Shown: piece by piece, positions 10,626 to 21,802 of the stretch
How positions within the stretch are numbered: position 1 is the first letter of the stretch
Layout of the letters: each line of letters begins with the position of its first letter
Assembly (NCBI GenBank): GCA_008704415.1
Contig: VXIS01000130.1
Span: 55,242-119,241, forward strand
DNA from: Sphaerosporella brunnea
Taxonomy: Eukaryota > Ascomycota > Pezizomycetes > Pezizales > Pyronemataceae
DNA length: 64,000 nucleotides
Direction of reading: 5' to 3'
The notes under the pieces: generated by a model
Databases searched by the model: none
Told to the model about the DNA's origin: nothing
The model's input: the letters and a program-made list of their open reading frames with translations, nothing else
Position numbers and translations under genes: made by a program

Positions 10626-12576
10626 GAAGCGGGACGATTAACGCTTCGCTCCCTCCACCCCTCGCTGATCACTAAGGAAACCAAGAACGCAACGGCAAGA
10701 CCGCGTTTCCTTATTGCCCTCCCCCTCCCCTCCCCTATCGCTGCCTAAGAGCGCTACAACGTATCGTTTTGTGGAGGCGAAGCTGCTGCGGCGTTCTGTG
10801 ACTGCAATTTCGTGAATAGTGAAGCTTGGGCCGTGTTGGGCCGCAGACAACTACGGTATGACCGATACCAAGCCGACCGAACCTGTATACTCACGCCTTA
10901 ACTTGCCGAGCCGAGTAGGTAGGAGAGAGTGGTTGGTGGGTCAATTACTCTATATCCGAGTGAGAGGTGTGATTAGGCCCCGTTAGATCGAAAATTAAAT
11001 CCGGTGATGGTGGACCGGCAGGAGCCGATGTGATACCAGAGGGCAATTACCTATGTACACCAGCGGGCTTGACGGCCCCGCCTTTCTGGCCTGCCAACCT
11101 GCGTCGACATGCTGGCGAGGCGATCAGTTGACGCCTCTAAGGGTCATCAAGGTACACTGGCATCTGTGCTGGCATCACCGAAAGCCAACCATGGGACATG
11201 GTTGGAGAGGGATCCGATATTAATCGTTCTCTCATGCTGTTCCGTGTCATGTGTATTGTGCTAGATACTTAATCACGGTTCCTGGAGGACAGCATGTGGA
11301 GGTCGCATTAGATTCATGCATTATCGAAACTTTTCGAGGAAGGAAATGTGAGATATTGGAGGAGAAAAATACAAGGGAAGGGAAGACTGTTTTTCCCCGA
11401 TCCTTTCCGAATTTGCAGCGTCCCGGTGAGGGAAATGGAAACGTGCCAACGGTTTCCGTATGGAATCCCGACGGGTATTGATTGATCCGCGGTTGTTGCA
11501 GAGGAATCATGGTTGGTGGGCACGGGTTGGTCGTGTATGCGGTACAACCTGCTTCCCCAGGATTGGGATTTCCCCAGAAATGGGGTAGCGAGAAAGTATG
11601 GAGTGCGGAGAGCAGAGTCAGGCTCCAATCGAACGAGTTGTGCATATTAGGTCCCTCGAGATTGAAATGCTAACCAGGCTATCGCCGCTTGCCCCGGGTG
11701 CAGCAGTTGATCACCACTCCGTTTCCAGGACTCGGGTCAAAATAAGGCAGTGCTGGGGGTAGTCACCCGGTGGTGAGAGAAGTTTCCCTAGGGGTCATCA
11801 TGATTTTGCGGGGAAAGCGCGAACGAGTGGCTTTAGGTTCCATATGTACATATATGTATGGGCCAGAAAAGGGATGATGCTGAGACTGGATTTAATGAAC
11901 GACGAACTTGTTGGGGATTATTGCTTTCAGGGAGAGCATGCGTGACGAAGCGGAAGAAACGGAAGAAATGGAGAAACGTGGGAAACGGGAAAAAGCATGG
12001 GTCTGTTTTTTTTTTGATTTTTTCGCTTTTTTTTTCTCGGCGATGGGCAGTTTTGTTTTCTGGTGCAGAGAACACCTGCCCTCCAGAGATCCTGATGCAT
12101 TTGGTGCAGCTTTGCTGCTGTTGCTTGATGGTCGGAGTAGACAGTGGCGAGTCACCACCGATTGAATTGACCATACCGATGCCCCGCTAAATTGCCTTGG
12201 TGTGTCGCCATCCCAGCCCCAAGCCAGAGGCCACAAGCAGTCGTCCGCCCTTCTTTTAAGCGGAACCCTGCTGCCATCGTGTCGGAGTTCCTTTTCAGCA
12301 CTTGAACTCTTTGGCCCTTGATCTTCTCCAACCCACTCCTCCAAGCAACCAAACCAGACCAACAGCTTGACTGCGATCACTGCCACCATCCCCCCCCCGC
12401 GCTTGAAGTGGCCCACACTGACCCTACAACTCAACGCACATACACGAAAGTCCCCCAAATAATCATCGGCTCGATCAATTAGCGCTCGCTGAATTTCCCA
12501 TACCAACCAACCCTATCTATATCAGTAAAGAGACTCGACAACCAACCTCGATAGTCACCAACCGCATACCTTCACC
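10626..12576. other. gene-free stretch; promoter and long leader of the FacB-like gene
   Basis: No convincing coding sequence is seen. 11250-11650 has overlapping open frames on both strands without recognisable content. The final 250 bases are CA- and C-rich (C-run near 12391-12398), as expected for a long 5' leader of a regulator. Confidence 0.5.
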
Positions 12577-15425
12577 ATGCCGGGAATTATTCCCATGAAA
12601 CTCATCAAATGCGGGTCGTCGCAGACCCGTATCGCCCAGGCTTGCGATCGTTGCCGTTCGAAAAAGATTCGCTGCGACGGAATACGGCCATGCTGCTCCC
12701 AGTGCGCGAACGTCGGTTTCGAATGTAAAACTTCAGACAAACTGTCACGGCGTGCATTTCCCCGGGGTTACACGGAAAGTTTAGAGGAGCGCGTGCGAAC
12801 ATTGGAGCGGGAGGTCAGGGAGCTGAAGGAACTGCTCGATGCGAAGGACGAACAGCTTGAAATGCTCTCAAAAATACATTCATTTTCACCGTACTCGCCA
12901 CCGGCGAGTCATTCCTCGGGAACAATGCGGGGTACAAGAAAGAGCCCAGAGAGTCTCGGTTCGGGGAGAAGCGGCAGTGTTGACGGGGACGAGGCTATCG
13001 CCGTTTCGGAACCCACGAGATTAATTAACGTTGAGGGGAGAGATGGGATGTATATGGGTGCCTCGAGTGGAACTACATTCGTTGGTATGGTCCATGACTT
13101 TATGCCACACTCACGGGCCAAGGCTTATACTCTCTTGATAGATACATTAAAACAGCGTATGAAAGAAGGGGGCCGCTACACGGTAGAGTTCGAGACAGAA
13201 CAGTTTTTCCAAGGACAGCCTTGCGCCATCGCTACAGACTCTGTGCCACAGCTGGAGGGCATCAAGCCTCCACCGAGGCTACTCTCGGATCACCTGCTTG
13301 TCTCTTACTTTCAAGAGTACCATCCACTGTTCCCCGTCCTTCACAGGCCTACGTTTTTGTCAACGTACGAGAAGTTGGTGGCCGACAGCACATCAGCTGC
13401 TTCTCTTCCTGCCCATGATGTGGCAAAACTGTTTTTGGTCTTTGCCATAGCACTGCAACAGCATGATGTTGGTTGTCATATGCATGTTCCTGGGATGTAG
13501 ACCCTGAGACTAACTTCACGATAGCCGAGTAACGGGCCAGAACAACGGTCGTTCGACTTCCAATGGCGCCGCGCACTAAATTCCGTTTTGTCCGAAACGT
13601 CATTGGACACTGTTCAGTGCCTGGTTTTGGCCCAGCTTTACTGCTTTTCGCGAGGTGATTACGCTAAATTGCTGCATTACAAAAATCTGGCAGTTGGAAT
13701 CGCCCTGCGCATGGGCCTAAATCACAGCCAGCGTAAATTTGCGTTAGGCGCGCTTGGTGGTGAAATGCGCAAACGGGCGTTTTGGTGTATTTACTGTTTG
13801 GATGGGTAAGTCGGAGCTGAAACTTGATTTTAGCGTTGAAAACCGAACTGACGTGGCCGCTTTTCCGTAGCTTCTCGGCTGCTATGCTGGGTTTACCAAA
13901 GCTTCTGAGAGAGGACGAGATAGATGCGGAATACCCATCCGACGTCGACGACGAGTACGTCTCGGAGAAGGGATTCTTGCCGACGCTGCCCGGCGACTCG
14001 ACAAAAATTTCTAGCGCCTTGGCGCTCTTCCGTTGTTCCCGAGTTCTGGCGCAGGTACTCGACATCGAATACTCAACTTCAACGGCGCACGAGTTGAGCT
14101 ACAGCAAATTGCGGGATTTGGAGGACGATCTCGATTCCTGGAAGCTCGGATTGGCACCACATCTGCGGCTAGAGTTTGTTAATGGAGCGCCGGCAACGAA
14201 CATCGTTCACAGTCGTTCTCCGTTATTGGTAATATTCCTATTCTAAAGCTCTCATTATTATTTTTTAACGCGGCTCTAGGTATTTGCTTTTCACTACGTT
14301 CGGACGCTCATTCACCGCCCTCTTGTTGGCACCAATTACCCTCATCACTCATCTGGTGCACTGGTTGCAATTCGCGAGTCCAGCAAATGCATGGTTCAGA
14401 TTATGGAACTTCTTACCGAAAGGGGGTTGGGATTCGCCTTCTGCTTGAACAAGGCTCAAGTGCTGCTCCTTGCCGGATTCACTTTCGTCTACAGCGCCGT
14501 CGAGTCACAAAGGGACGGCGTTTTGGCAAAGGAGAACCAGAAACTAGTTTCTTCGGTACTAGGCGAGATGCAGAAAACTTCTCCCGACTTAGCCCGTGAA
14601 TTCACCTCTGTCGCATCATCAGTCGTTAACTGCACCGTAAATTCTGATACCCCGCCGCCTGTCAGCAACGGAGACCAGGCCGTATCCCCCCTGACTCGGC
14701 CTTCAACATCGCCGGAGATGCAGCATTCCAGTGTGCGACGGGCAATTTCATCGGTTTCAGCGAAAATTAAAAGGTCGCCATCTATGAGCAATGCCGCCGG
14801 TAGAAAACCATCTATCTCGCAGGAATTCGCGGGCGCAGGCAATTTGCAAGGGCTGGCAAATGTGAGCAGGGTATCCCTGAATGATATATCGACTATATCA
14901 CGTACACGCTCTCTACAGTTGAACCAGCTACCTTCTCAACCGGCAAAATCTGCGACAAACCCCAATAGACACTCTATGTCGTCTTATGATCCGGCGGCAC
15001 TCGATTTTCTCTGGGCTGTTGAGGCGGCACAGAACATGGCTGCGGCTGGAACTGCCGCTGCCGACCCTACCGCCGTTGCTACCTCAAGCGACGACTGGGA
15101 ACGCATGCTGGCCATGATGGATGCGCACCACGCAGTACACATCTATGGCGACGGCAATAGCGCGCCATTGCCACCAGATGCTCAGCAGGAGTTCGAAAAC
15201 AAGGCCAATATTGTACAGAGCGTTGCGCAGAGTGACGGCTATCACTCTGCAGATTTTGATGCGTTGAGTGACGGGAATGAAGAAGCACAGCGTCGGAATT
15301 CGGAAACTTTCGGAGAAGCAGAAGGGGACCTGGGCGATTTCTTAGGCCCGATGATGGGCGGGGCCACTGCAGGGCCTATTCAGCAGCAGCCGGTACTCAT
15401 GGATGTGGGCGATCGGTGGATTTAG
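12577..15425 (+). CDS. facB: Zn2Cys6 transcription activator, FacB/Acu-15/Cat8 type
   Basis: Exons 12577-13467, 13525-13805, 13871-14228 and 14280-15425 encode about 891 aa. The binuclear zinc cluster has cysteines at 23, 26, 33, 40, 43 and 50 (CX2CX6CX6CX2CX6C). The context [15 protein letters not shown] and then [20 protein letters not shown] is the hallmark of the Cat8/FacB group. A leucine-rich coiled coil follows to about 95. The fungal_trans middle domain (about 240-480) includes [20 protein letters not shown] and [17 protein letters not shown]. The C-terminal 350 residues are Ser/Gln-rich and probably disordered activating sequence, including [15 protein letters not shown]. The family controls acetate use, the glyoxylate cycle and gluconeogenesis; that role is by family only. 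Introns are 57, 65 and 51 nt. Confidence 0.9.
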
Positions 15426-15487
15426 AATTAAAGACTAGCTGGGATTTTGGGGATCTGCGTTTTTTGCGGGGTCTGCGCTTTGGTCTT

Positions 15488-15489
<2 letters not shown>

Positions 15490-15522
<33 letters not shown>
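15490..15522 (+). repeat. T33 homopolymer
   Basis: This is an uninterrupted run of about 33 T, 65 bases after the facB stop codon, probably in its 3' UTR. Run length may be affected by sequencing. Confidence 0.9.
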
Positions 15523-17342
15523 CGCTTTTGGGGTTATGGTGCTGTGGGCTGCTTTGTTATCATTACTCTGTCTTTTACTAGTCGTATTTTGTCTGGTGTA
15601 TTTGCGCTCTGGCTTGAGAATTATTGGTTTGCGTTTGCGGCTATCTGGGTGTTTTTGTTTGCTATACCTGCCTATCTACTTCTTTCTTGCCTACAGTATC
15701 GTTTTGAGTACCGACTCTGTCTGGACTGATCGTGTGTGGTCGTGCGGCACAGCTACATATCGATGGGCATGTGTAGAGTACCTGCATGTTTACAGTTTCC
15801 TTTCAAACGCAACAAAAGTAATCACAGGTGGCCGCGTGCACTTCTCATCTCGATCACTGCCGTCCACGGGAGTGGTAGGGGTTCACACGCTTCACTTTAC
15901 ATATCTACTTACCTACATATGTCGTGTTCGGGCGAACGGAAGAATGTTGAACCTGTATTTAGTTGTTTGCTTTTTTTTTCACTACTCTAATTTTTTCACT
16001 CCGGATTCTGGAGTATAATTACTTAAGTAGGTAGTTACTTTTTTATTGCTTCTTTGCTTTTTCCTGAGTGATCTCGTAAGAAGTAAATACACAATTGGTC
16101 CGTCGCTTTTCTAGATCTGGAGCCGCGGGGTTTGGGGCTCGAGCTGGCTTCGTTTGGCCTGGCCTTTTTGGTTTCGGGGATGGGGATGGGGATGCGGAGA
16201 ACACACGTACATGCAAATATTTACAGGATACGGTGGGGGCTGTTATGGAGGAACGGATGTTGTATGTATTTTGCCTACCTCCAGGCCTCCAGTAGAGTAA
16301 TCTAGGACAGGTGTGCTCCGTTCCGTTTTTTTTCAATGCTCCGGGTGAATGGGGAATTCACGATCTTGAGTGTGTGGGTTTGTTTACACAGGTACATGGG
16401 GATTTGAGAAGTATCTATGGAGATGGAAGTCAACTAGGGATCATCCCGATCGATGTCCGAGACAGTTGCGTGATGTCTATGTATAATCACTGGCAGTGCT
16501 TGCTACATACCTAGGTAACTACAATACACAACCGCAAAGCTCTCCCCTATCTGGTTTCCTCGTATCATCGAATTCTACCCAGTTCAAAATCTCCACTTCT
16601 ACTCTAGTCGTATATATATTACACAACAAAGCAGGCGACCGTGGCCGGCGATAAGGGTACAAGGAGGACTAGCGGTCCAGTAGCTAGTAACGGCCGCAGG
16701 CGGAGAATCGGAGATGAAAGCGTATGGTGTTTGTTTTATGTGCTCACGAAAGAAGGAGGTTAGTTAACTAGCTAGGAAAAGTTCGGGTAAAGTATCTTTC
16801 ACGCAGCGGTGTTAACATGGCGAGGATCGGGATGCGAGACACCTGGGGAAGCTCTAGCTTCCAGTTGCAATCATCCGAACGGAGTTGGTAGGCATAAGGT
16901 ACCTTGAGTACTGGCTAGTAAGGAGTTTCGAGGCTCGAACTCTACTACATAGCTCGAACTACTAGATCATTGAACGACTCGTATTTGTGAGTGCGCGAGC
17001 CCACGGAAAATCCGATTGACGAAGATGCGGAGCTCGAAGTTGCGGAGGTCGGAGAGGTCGGAGAGATGCGGAGGTCGGAGAGATGAACCCAGTGCGCACA
17101 TGCATAACCCAAACCCTGTTGTGACGCCCTCGGAGTTTCAGCCATTCAACACCATATCAAGTATCCACAGTAGACGCCATTTTCAATATGGCATTACAGA
17201 CCATAGCGAACGACTTCATGGCTCCATCGTCAAAAGGCTGAGTGCACCTTCAAGGATCAAAAGGGCGCCGTTGTTGGACCAGTACACCTGAAATTAGCGG
17301 GTACATGTATCTCCTCGTGTACTCAATCGTCGTGACTGGCCA

Positions 17343-17454
17343 GTACCGTATTATCTCGGTACTAAGGCAATGTGGCAAAGTCTGTGGTGAAGTCACTCAG
17401 CCTCCTGGCAAAGTCACTTAGCCACGTTGCCTTATTACCGAGATAATACGGTAC
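17343..17454. repeat. MITE-like hairpin element, 34-bp terminal inverted repeats
   Basis: Arms 17343-17376 and 17421-17454 are reverse complements over 34 bp with two mismatches, around a 44-bp centre that carries an AAGTCACT(C/T)AGCC direct repeat. The outer 20 bp, GTACCGTATTATCTCGGTAC, matches the end of the larger element at 35407 at 18 of 20 positions, so the two belong to one family. No transposase is present. Target-site duplications are not evident. Confidence 0.8.
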
Positions 17455-17687
17455 GGTACAAAAATACAGTAGGTAGATAGCTCCTTCTTCTAGAAGTTAT
17501 TTCTCCCAAGAGACCACGACGACGACACAACCACCATGGGAGGAGCGAGCTCCCCTCCTCCTCAACAAAAAGATATTTAAGGCATATCGAGATGCAGGAG
17601 GGGTATTAGGCTGCAGATTGCGAGGCCGCCAGCGGTAGTAGAAATAAGTAGTTAACTACACGTGAACATGGCAGGTGCACGCCGTAT

Positions 17688-19303
17688 TTAGGATAAATCG
17701 ATCTCTCCATCCTCGCCTTCAACGGATTCGGCCTGCTGATCTTCCGACGATTGCTGCTCCTGCACTGCCGACAGATATGACTGTACTGTTGGATGCTGCA
17801 CCAGCGTTTCCATCTGCAACCTTCCTTAACTGCCCATATCCATGTAACGGTAGCGGGAGGTGTACACGTACCTGCGTTTCCAACGTCTCCACAGCTCTCA
17901 ACAACAGCGTCTCCTCGAGATCCCTGAGCTTCTTCCCCACGATGTCAGGCTGTGGCCTGAGCTCCAGCTCCTCCCCCTCCGCTGCCTCCTCCTCCATGGC
18001 ATCACGTCCCTTGAGCAGTCTCTGCAACGTGTCCTCGACGACGCCCTTAACCGTAGCAACAGCTCGTAGCTCAAAAACCTCCCACATCTTCCCTGCGCGC
18101 AGAAGCTCCTTTAGCTTTTGAGGGTTGGCAAGTAGATCCAGCTCTTCGTCCTCATCTCCAAACGATACCCGCAGCCACCGACCCCCTTCGTTCGTTTGCA
18201 ACACCTGGAACGTGAGCCCATCCTCCTCGTTGGCGACGGATAGATACACCCAGTCACTACTCCAGTGCACCTCCTCTCCCTCCTCAAAGACCCTGACCGC
18301 GCGATCCCGTGGCCACACCGTGTGCTTAGCACGAACAAGCGGATCATCCTCTGCACATGGAACAGGAAGCCTTAAGCTTCCAGCGCTTCCCATAGTATCA
18401 GGGAGAAACCCATAGCTGAACACAAATTCAGCTGCGCTTTTTTCCTCGCCAGAGTAATCGATAGTGACCTCATCTCGTTCGTTTATCTGCGCTCCAGGCC
18501 TCAATCGTAGTTCAACCGCCTCGTCCTTTCCCACCGCAAAATAAGCATTCGCCATGTCCGAGTGATTCGCAAAGTCCAATACAGGCACCATGGCCACCCC
18601 ATGGCCGGGGACCTCCAAACTTCGCGATCGGAATTGGCAATCGGCGTGAATCCAGTCTTCGAGCGTCAGACTGTCATTATCCCACCACGCTGCTTTTGCC
18701 CATGGGAATTCCGATGTGGCGGCTTTAAAGCTCTCGAATTCCGTCGTGAGTGCCTTGAGCTTTGCGGAGACGGCGGCTTCGAGCGAGGTACCGGTAAGCA
18801 ATGCACGCTCAGCGGCCGTCCAGGTCGTTGGGAGTGGTATTGAACGCGGGAGGAACTGGATATATCTTTTTATGCCGGTTAATAGTTTAGAAAGACAGCT
18901 GTGTATGGTGCGGGAGACGGCCGGACAGCGTTTGGGATACTCACTCACACCACGCGTCTCGCTCGCCGCCGGCCAATAGCCCCGCAGCTGTGCTCATTCG
19001 CAGCAAGAGAAAGATTATGCAGGCTCCTCGCGGGGTATAGGCCAATGAACCAGCGGCAGCCAATGCATCGCGAAGATGGCGGTCGGACTTGGAGGCAGCT
19101 TCGATGTTGGCTTGCGACAGTATCAAACTTGGGGAGATGCGCAGGAGCGGCGCATCGGCGGTGTGCGGCGGGGAAAAGAGCAGAGCTATGCCCAAGTCTA
19201 TAGGATCGCCGCCCAGGTGTTTCGCAGAGACTCCATTGAGTGTTACGGGTTGGAAATGTAGAAACTGTGGTAGAGAGGTGGTGGGCAGTGCGGGGATATG
19301 CAT
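17688..19303 (-). CDS. SET-domain protein (Rubisco LSMT / SETD-like lysine methyltransferase)
   Basis: Exons 19303-18945, 18865-17872 and 17813-17688 on the minus strand encode about 492 aa. The split SET domain spans about residues 15-275. It includes LPQFLHFQPVTLNGVSAKHL near the start, LDFANHSDMANA (NHS at 220-222, the cofactor-binding NHS motif) and EVTIDYSGEEKSAAEFVFSY followed by GFLP. A helical substrate-binding-like C-terminal region follows. This layout is that of the RKM/SETD3/SETD6 class, which methylates ribosomal or other non-histone proteins with S-adenosylmethionine; the substrate here is unknown. The last intron (58 nt) is inferred because splicing restores a coherent acidic C-terminus ending EGEDGEIDLS. 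The upstream ATG was chosen because the SET N-terminus begins there. Confidence 0.85.
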
Positions 19304-19768
19304 GGTGGAGATGCGGAACCGAATGAAGCTCGGAAGTGCGGGGCAATGGAGGAATTGGCCGAGTTATGGAAATGAAGATCTTTGGTTGTAAAGAAACGCT
19401 TTGTACCTTTTGATACCGCAATGATGCATAAATGTCAGCTGGCGTGTGAACTCCCCTTTGCGAGGAATCCTGTACGTCATCGCCGCTACACAGTATATCA
19501 CTCGTTAATGTCACCGAAGATGAACCTTCGAGGTTTCATCCGTTATCAAGAGTGCGTGTCTTTTTCGAAAACCTCATCTCAGCCCCCAGATCTTCAAGGT
19601 CACAGTATTCTCAGTGCTAGTTAACAATGCCCTGCCCTACCCGCACAGACGCCGATCATCGACGTCATACCTGGTAATTGACGGAGTCCATAAAACCAGC
19701 CCATCCTAGAAAAGCAACTCTTCTCGTATACCGCCAGAAACCATCACTACGATCACAAGTCACACAAA
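19304..19768. promoter_or_regulatory. shared divergent promoter region
   Basis: These 465 bp separate the start of the SET-domain gene (minus strand) from the start of the small-protein gene (plus strand), so the region must hold both promoters. No specific motif was identified. Confidence 0.5.
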
Positions 19769-20113
19769 ATGCTCCGTACAACCAGCATTCGCACCGTCCG
19801 CCCTTCCAATCGTCTGGCCTCACCTGTCATTCAGCAGATCCGACACTACGAGCACGACAGCAAGTCCTCAAGACATACCACCCGTAAGGACCACGAGCTC
19901 GACGTCCAGTCACAGGCTAGCAAGCAGGGAATGCGGGAACGCAATGCCGCCGGCAATAACGAGGGTGCTCAAAAGAAGGATCCCAAGGAAGGACACCCCA
20001 AGGCGCCCGAACCTGTGATTGGGATGCAAGATGAGCGAGGCCACAAGAGTGAGTTGATTCGATCTATAGAAGAATAAGCAGTGCTAACCGTTGCCTATTC
20101 TATAGAAGAATAA
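19769..20113 (+). CDS. small conserved-looking hypothetical protein, probable mitochondrial presequence
   Basis: The product is about 95 aa. The N-terminus MLRTTSIRTVRPSNRLASPV is rich in Arg/Ser/Thr and lacks acids, like a mitochondrial targeting sequence. The rest is hydrophilic and charged (KKDPKEGHPKAPEPVIGMQD). The family was not recognised. Exon 1 runs 19769-20048. The 3' end is ambiguous because a perfect 36-bp tandem duplication (20063-20134) copies the branch site, acceptor and stop codon. Using the acceptor at 20105 gives a protein ending HKKE (stop 20111-20113). Using the one at 20136 gives HKN (stop 20139-20141). The gene is convergent with the GTPase gene ending at 20199. Confidence 0.7.
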
Positions 20114-20134
20114 GCAGTGCTAACCGTTGCCTAT
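20063..20134 (+). repeat. 36-bp perfect tandem duplication at an intron/exon boundary
   Basis: Copy 1 is 20063-20098 and copy 2 is 20099-20134, identical. Each contains TCTATAG (acceptor), GAATAA (in-frame stop after splicing) and GTGCTAACC (branch site). Confidence 0.97.
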
Positions 20135-20198
20135 AGACTAGCGGAGGCAAATGAAATGATAGGGTGGCCATGTATTGTACGGTTTTCTATCAAATACA

Positions 20199-21802
20199 TC
20201 ATACGCGCCCAACTTTGAAGGACAATATCTGCAGACTTACATGTAAGCTCACTGAAAAGTACTCGATGGAGAGTTAACCTTACGTCGTTCTTGCCCGCTT
20301 CAACCGTATCATCCTCGGCCACTCTCACTCCACCTGCGCCCTCGATATATGCTATCGGAGCATCGCCCATAACTTTTCGAGCTACGTCTCTCACCGTGGA
20401 GTTCCTATACACCTGTCAAAATCCATAACTCGCCTAGGATACGATGTTGAACCTACTTTCCGATGAGCACACAATCCCTAAACACCGCTGTATTCCCAGC
20501 CGAGCCAGATCCAAAACTGTGAATATTTCGCACTGGGAACACTGGAACCAATCCCAAAAGTCGTGCCGCTCTTGAGAGAACTTCTACCACACCGGTCGAT
20601 CCAAACCTGTACAGAACCATGTCCTTCAAGTTCTCGACGCGCTGCTTCAATTTTTCGTCCATTTCCTTCAGGCCCCCTCCTTCTGGGTCGCCATCAGCAA
20701 TCAAGTCTTCCCGGGTATCCACAAACTCGCTTCCCTCTTCGTATCGAACATAGCCCTGTTTTGCGAGTTTTCGTAAAAAAACTTCCGAGATAGCTGAACA
20801 CAGCACGATGGACTGCGGGTCCTGCTGTTTTGCTATCTTGGCGACGTTCTTGTCGGCATCTGGATGGTCGATTTTGTTGAGGGCAATAACAGTGGGAAAC
20901 TTTTCGTCGATGAACGCATTGACCACCAGCTCCACTGTCGAATCGTCCCATGTTTCCAACGGCGTCTTAAGGTTGAGCTTATCCAAGAACCGTGCAACGA
21001 GCGTCGAAGTAGATCCGTAACCGGAGAACTGCCCTTGCAGTGTATCCACAGCCGTCGATTCTACTTCCGTTAGCGTCATTTCCATCTTCGTGCAGGTGAA
21101 TCCTACTAGTAGCAACATGGCGCCTCTTAATGCTGCCCCACTTCTCCATCAAATTCCCCAGAACCCACCGCACGATTTCGCCACGCAACCATACGATATC
21201 CTGACTAGGATCATAGCCACGAGTTGCTTTGCCCTCCGCATCCGTAGTCCCGCTCACATCGACGACATGCACAAGTGCATCAGCATGTCGCAAATCGTCA
21301 AGGAACTTGTTGCCGAGACCACGGCCTTCGTGTGCACCGGGTACCAGTCCCGCGACGTCCAACAATTCAATCGGGACCGAGCGTTTTCCGTTTTTGCAGG
21401 CTCCATAGTTAGGTTTGCAGAGTGCTTCTTTCCCGTATCGTGCGCATGCACAGTCCTGTGCGTACCGTTAGAAACCGACTGGAAAGGCGCGAAGGGGGAC
21501 AAAGAAACACACTATCTGCAGATACCCGACGGCACGTTGCGGATCGATTGTTGTAAACCTGCCGCGCACACTCTCAGCACCGAATCGAGTCCCGTATATA
21601 ATGCAGCTGTCGAGAAGCGCTTACGGAAAGTTGCCTGTCGCGTGTGCGGGCGGATATCAGCACTCTAACTTCCGGGTTGGGGATACAAAACGGGTGCCAA
21701 CCACTCACCAACCTTTGAGCTCGCGTCTGTCAGCGAATTTAGAGTCGTCGATTTGCCGCTGGACGGCTTGCCGACGAGGCCAATGAGAGGATCGCGAGGC
21801 AT
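20199..21802 (-). CDS. Obg/YchF-related GTPase, YGR210C type
   Basis: Seven exons on the minus strand (21802-21709, 21634-21625, 21558-21513, 21455-21107, 21060-20457, 20404-20284, 20228-20199) encode about 417 aa; yeast YGR210C is 411 aa. The start [20 protein letters not shown] contains the P-loop GKPSSGKS (11-18). After splicing, NFPFTTIDP follows, then a cysteine-rich insert (DCACARYG...[11 protein letters not shown]). Next come [19 protein letters not shown] (G3), [13 protein letters not shown] (G4) and a C-terminal TGS-like part ending ILSFKVGRV. All joins keep phase. Exon 2 is only 10 nt. The in-cell role of this family is poorly defined; related OLA1/YchF proteins contact ribosomes. 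The exact last two acceptors are inferred from family resemblance. Confidence 0.9.

Larger units (their letters stand above)
15426..17687. other. intergenic between facB and SET genes (convergent)
   Basis: No gene is recognised over 2.3 kb. It contains a 33-base T-run (15490-15522), short GGTCGGAGAG-type repeats at about 17039-17083, and the hairpin element at 17343-17454. Confidence 0.55.

Noticed and set aside
11892..12506. 204-codon minus-strand frame upstream of the FacB-like gene
   Set aside because: It lies in the promoter/leader region, has a Lys/Ser-rich composition and no recognisable content.
15416..16018. 200-codon plus-strand frame rich in Phe and Leu
   Set aside because: It is generated by the T33 tract and the T-rich 3' UTR after facB.
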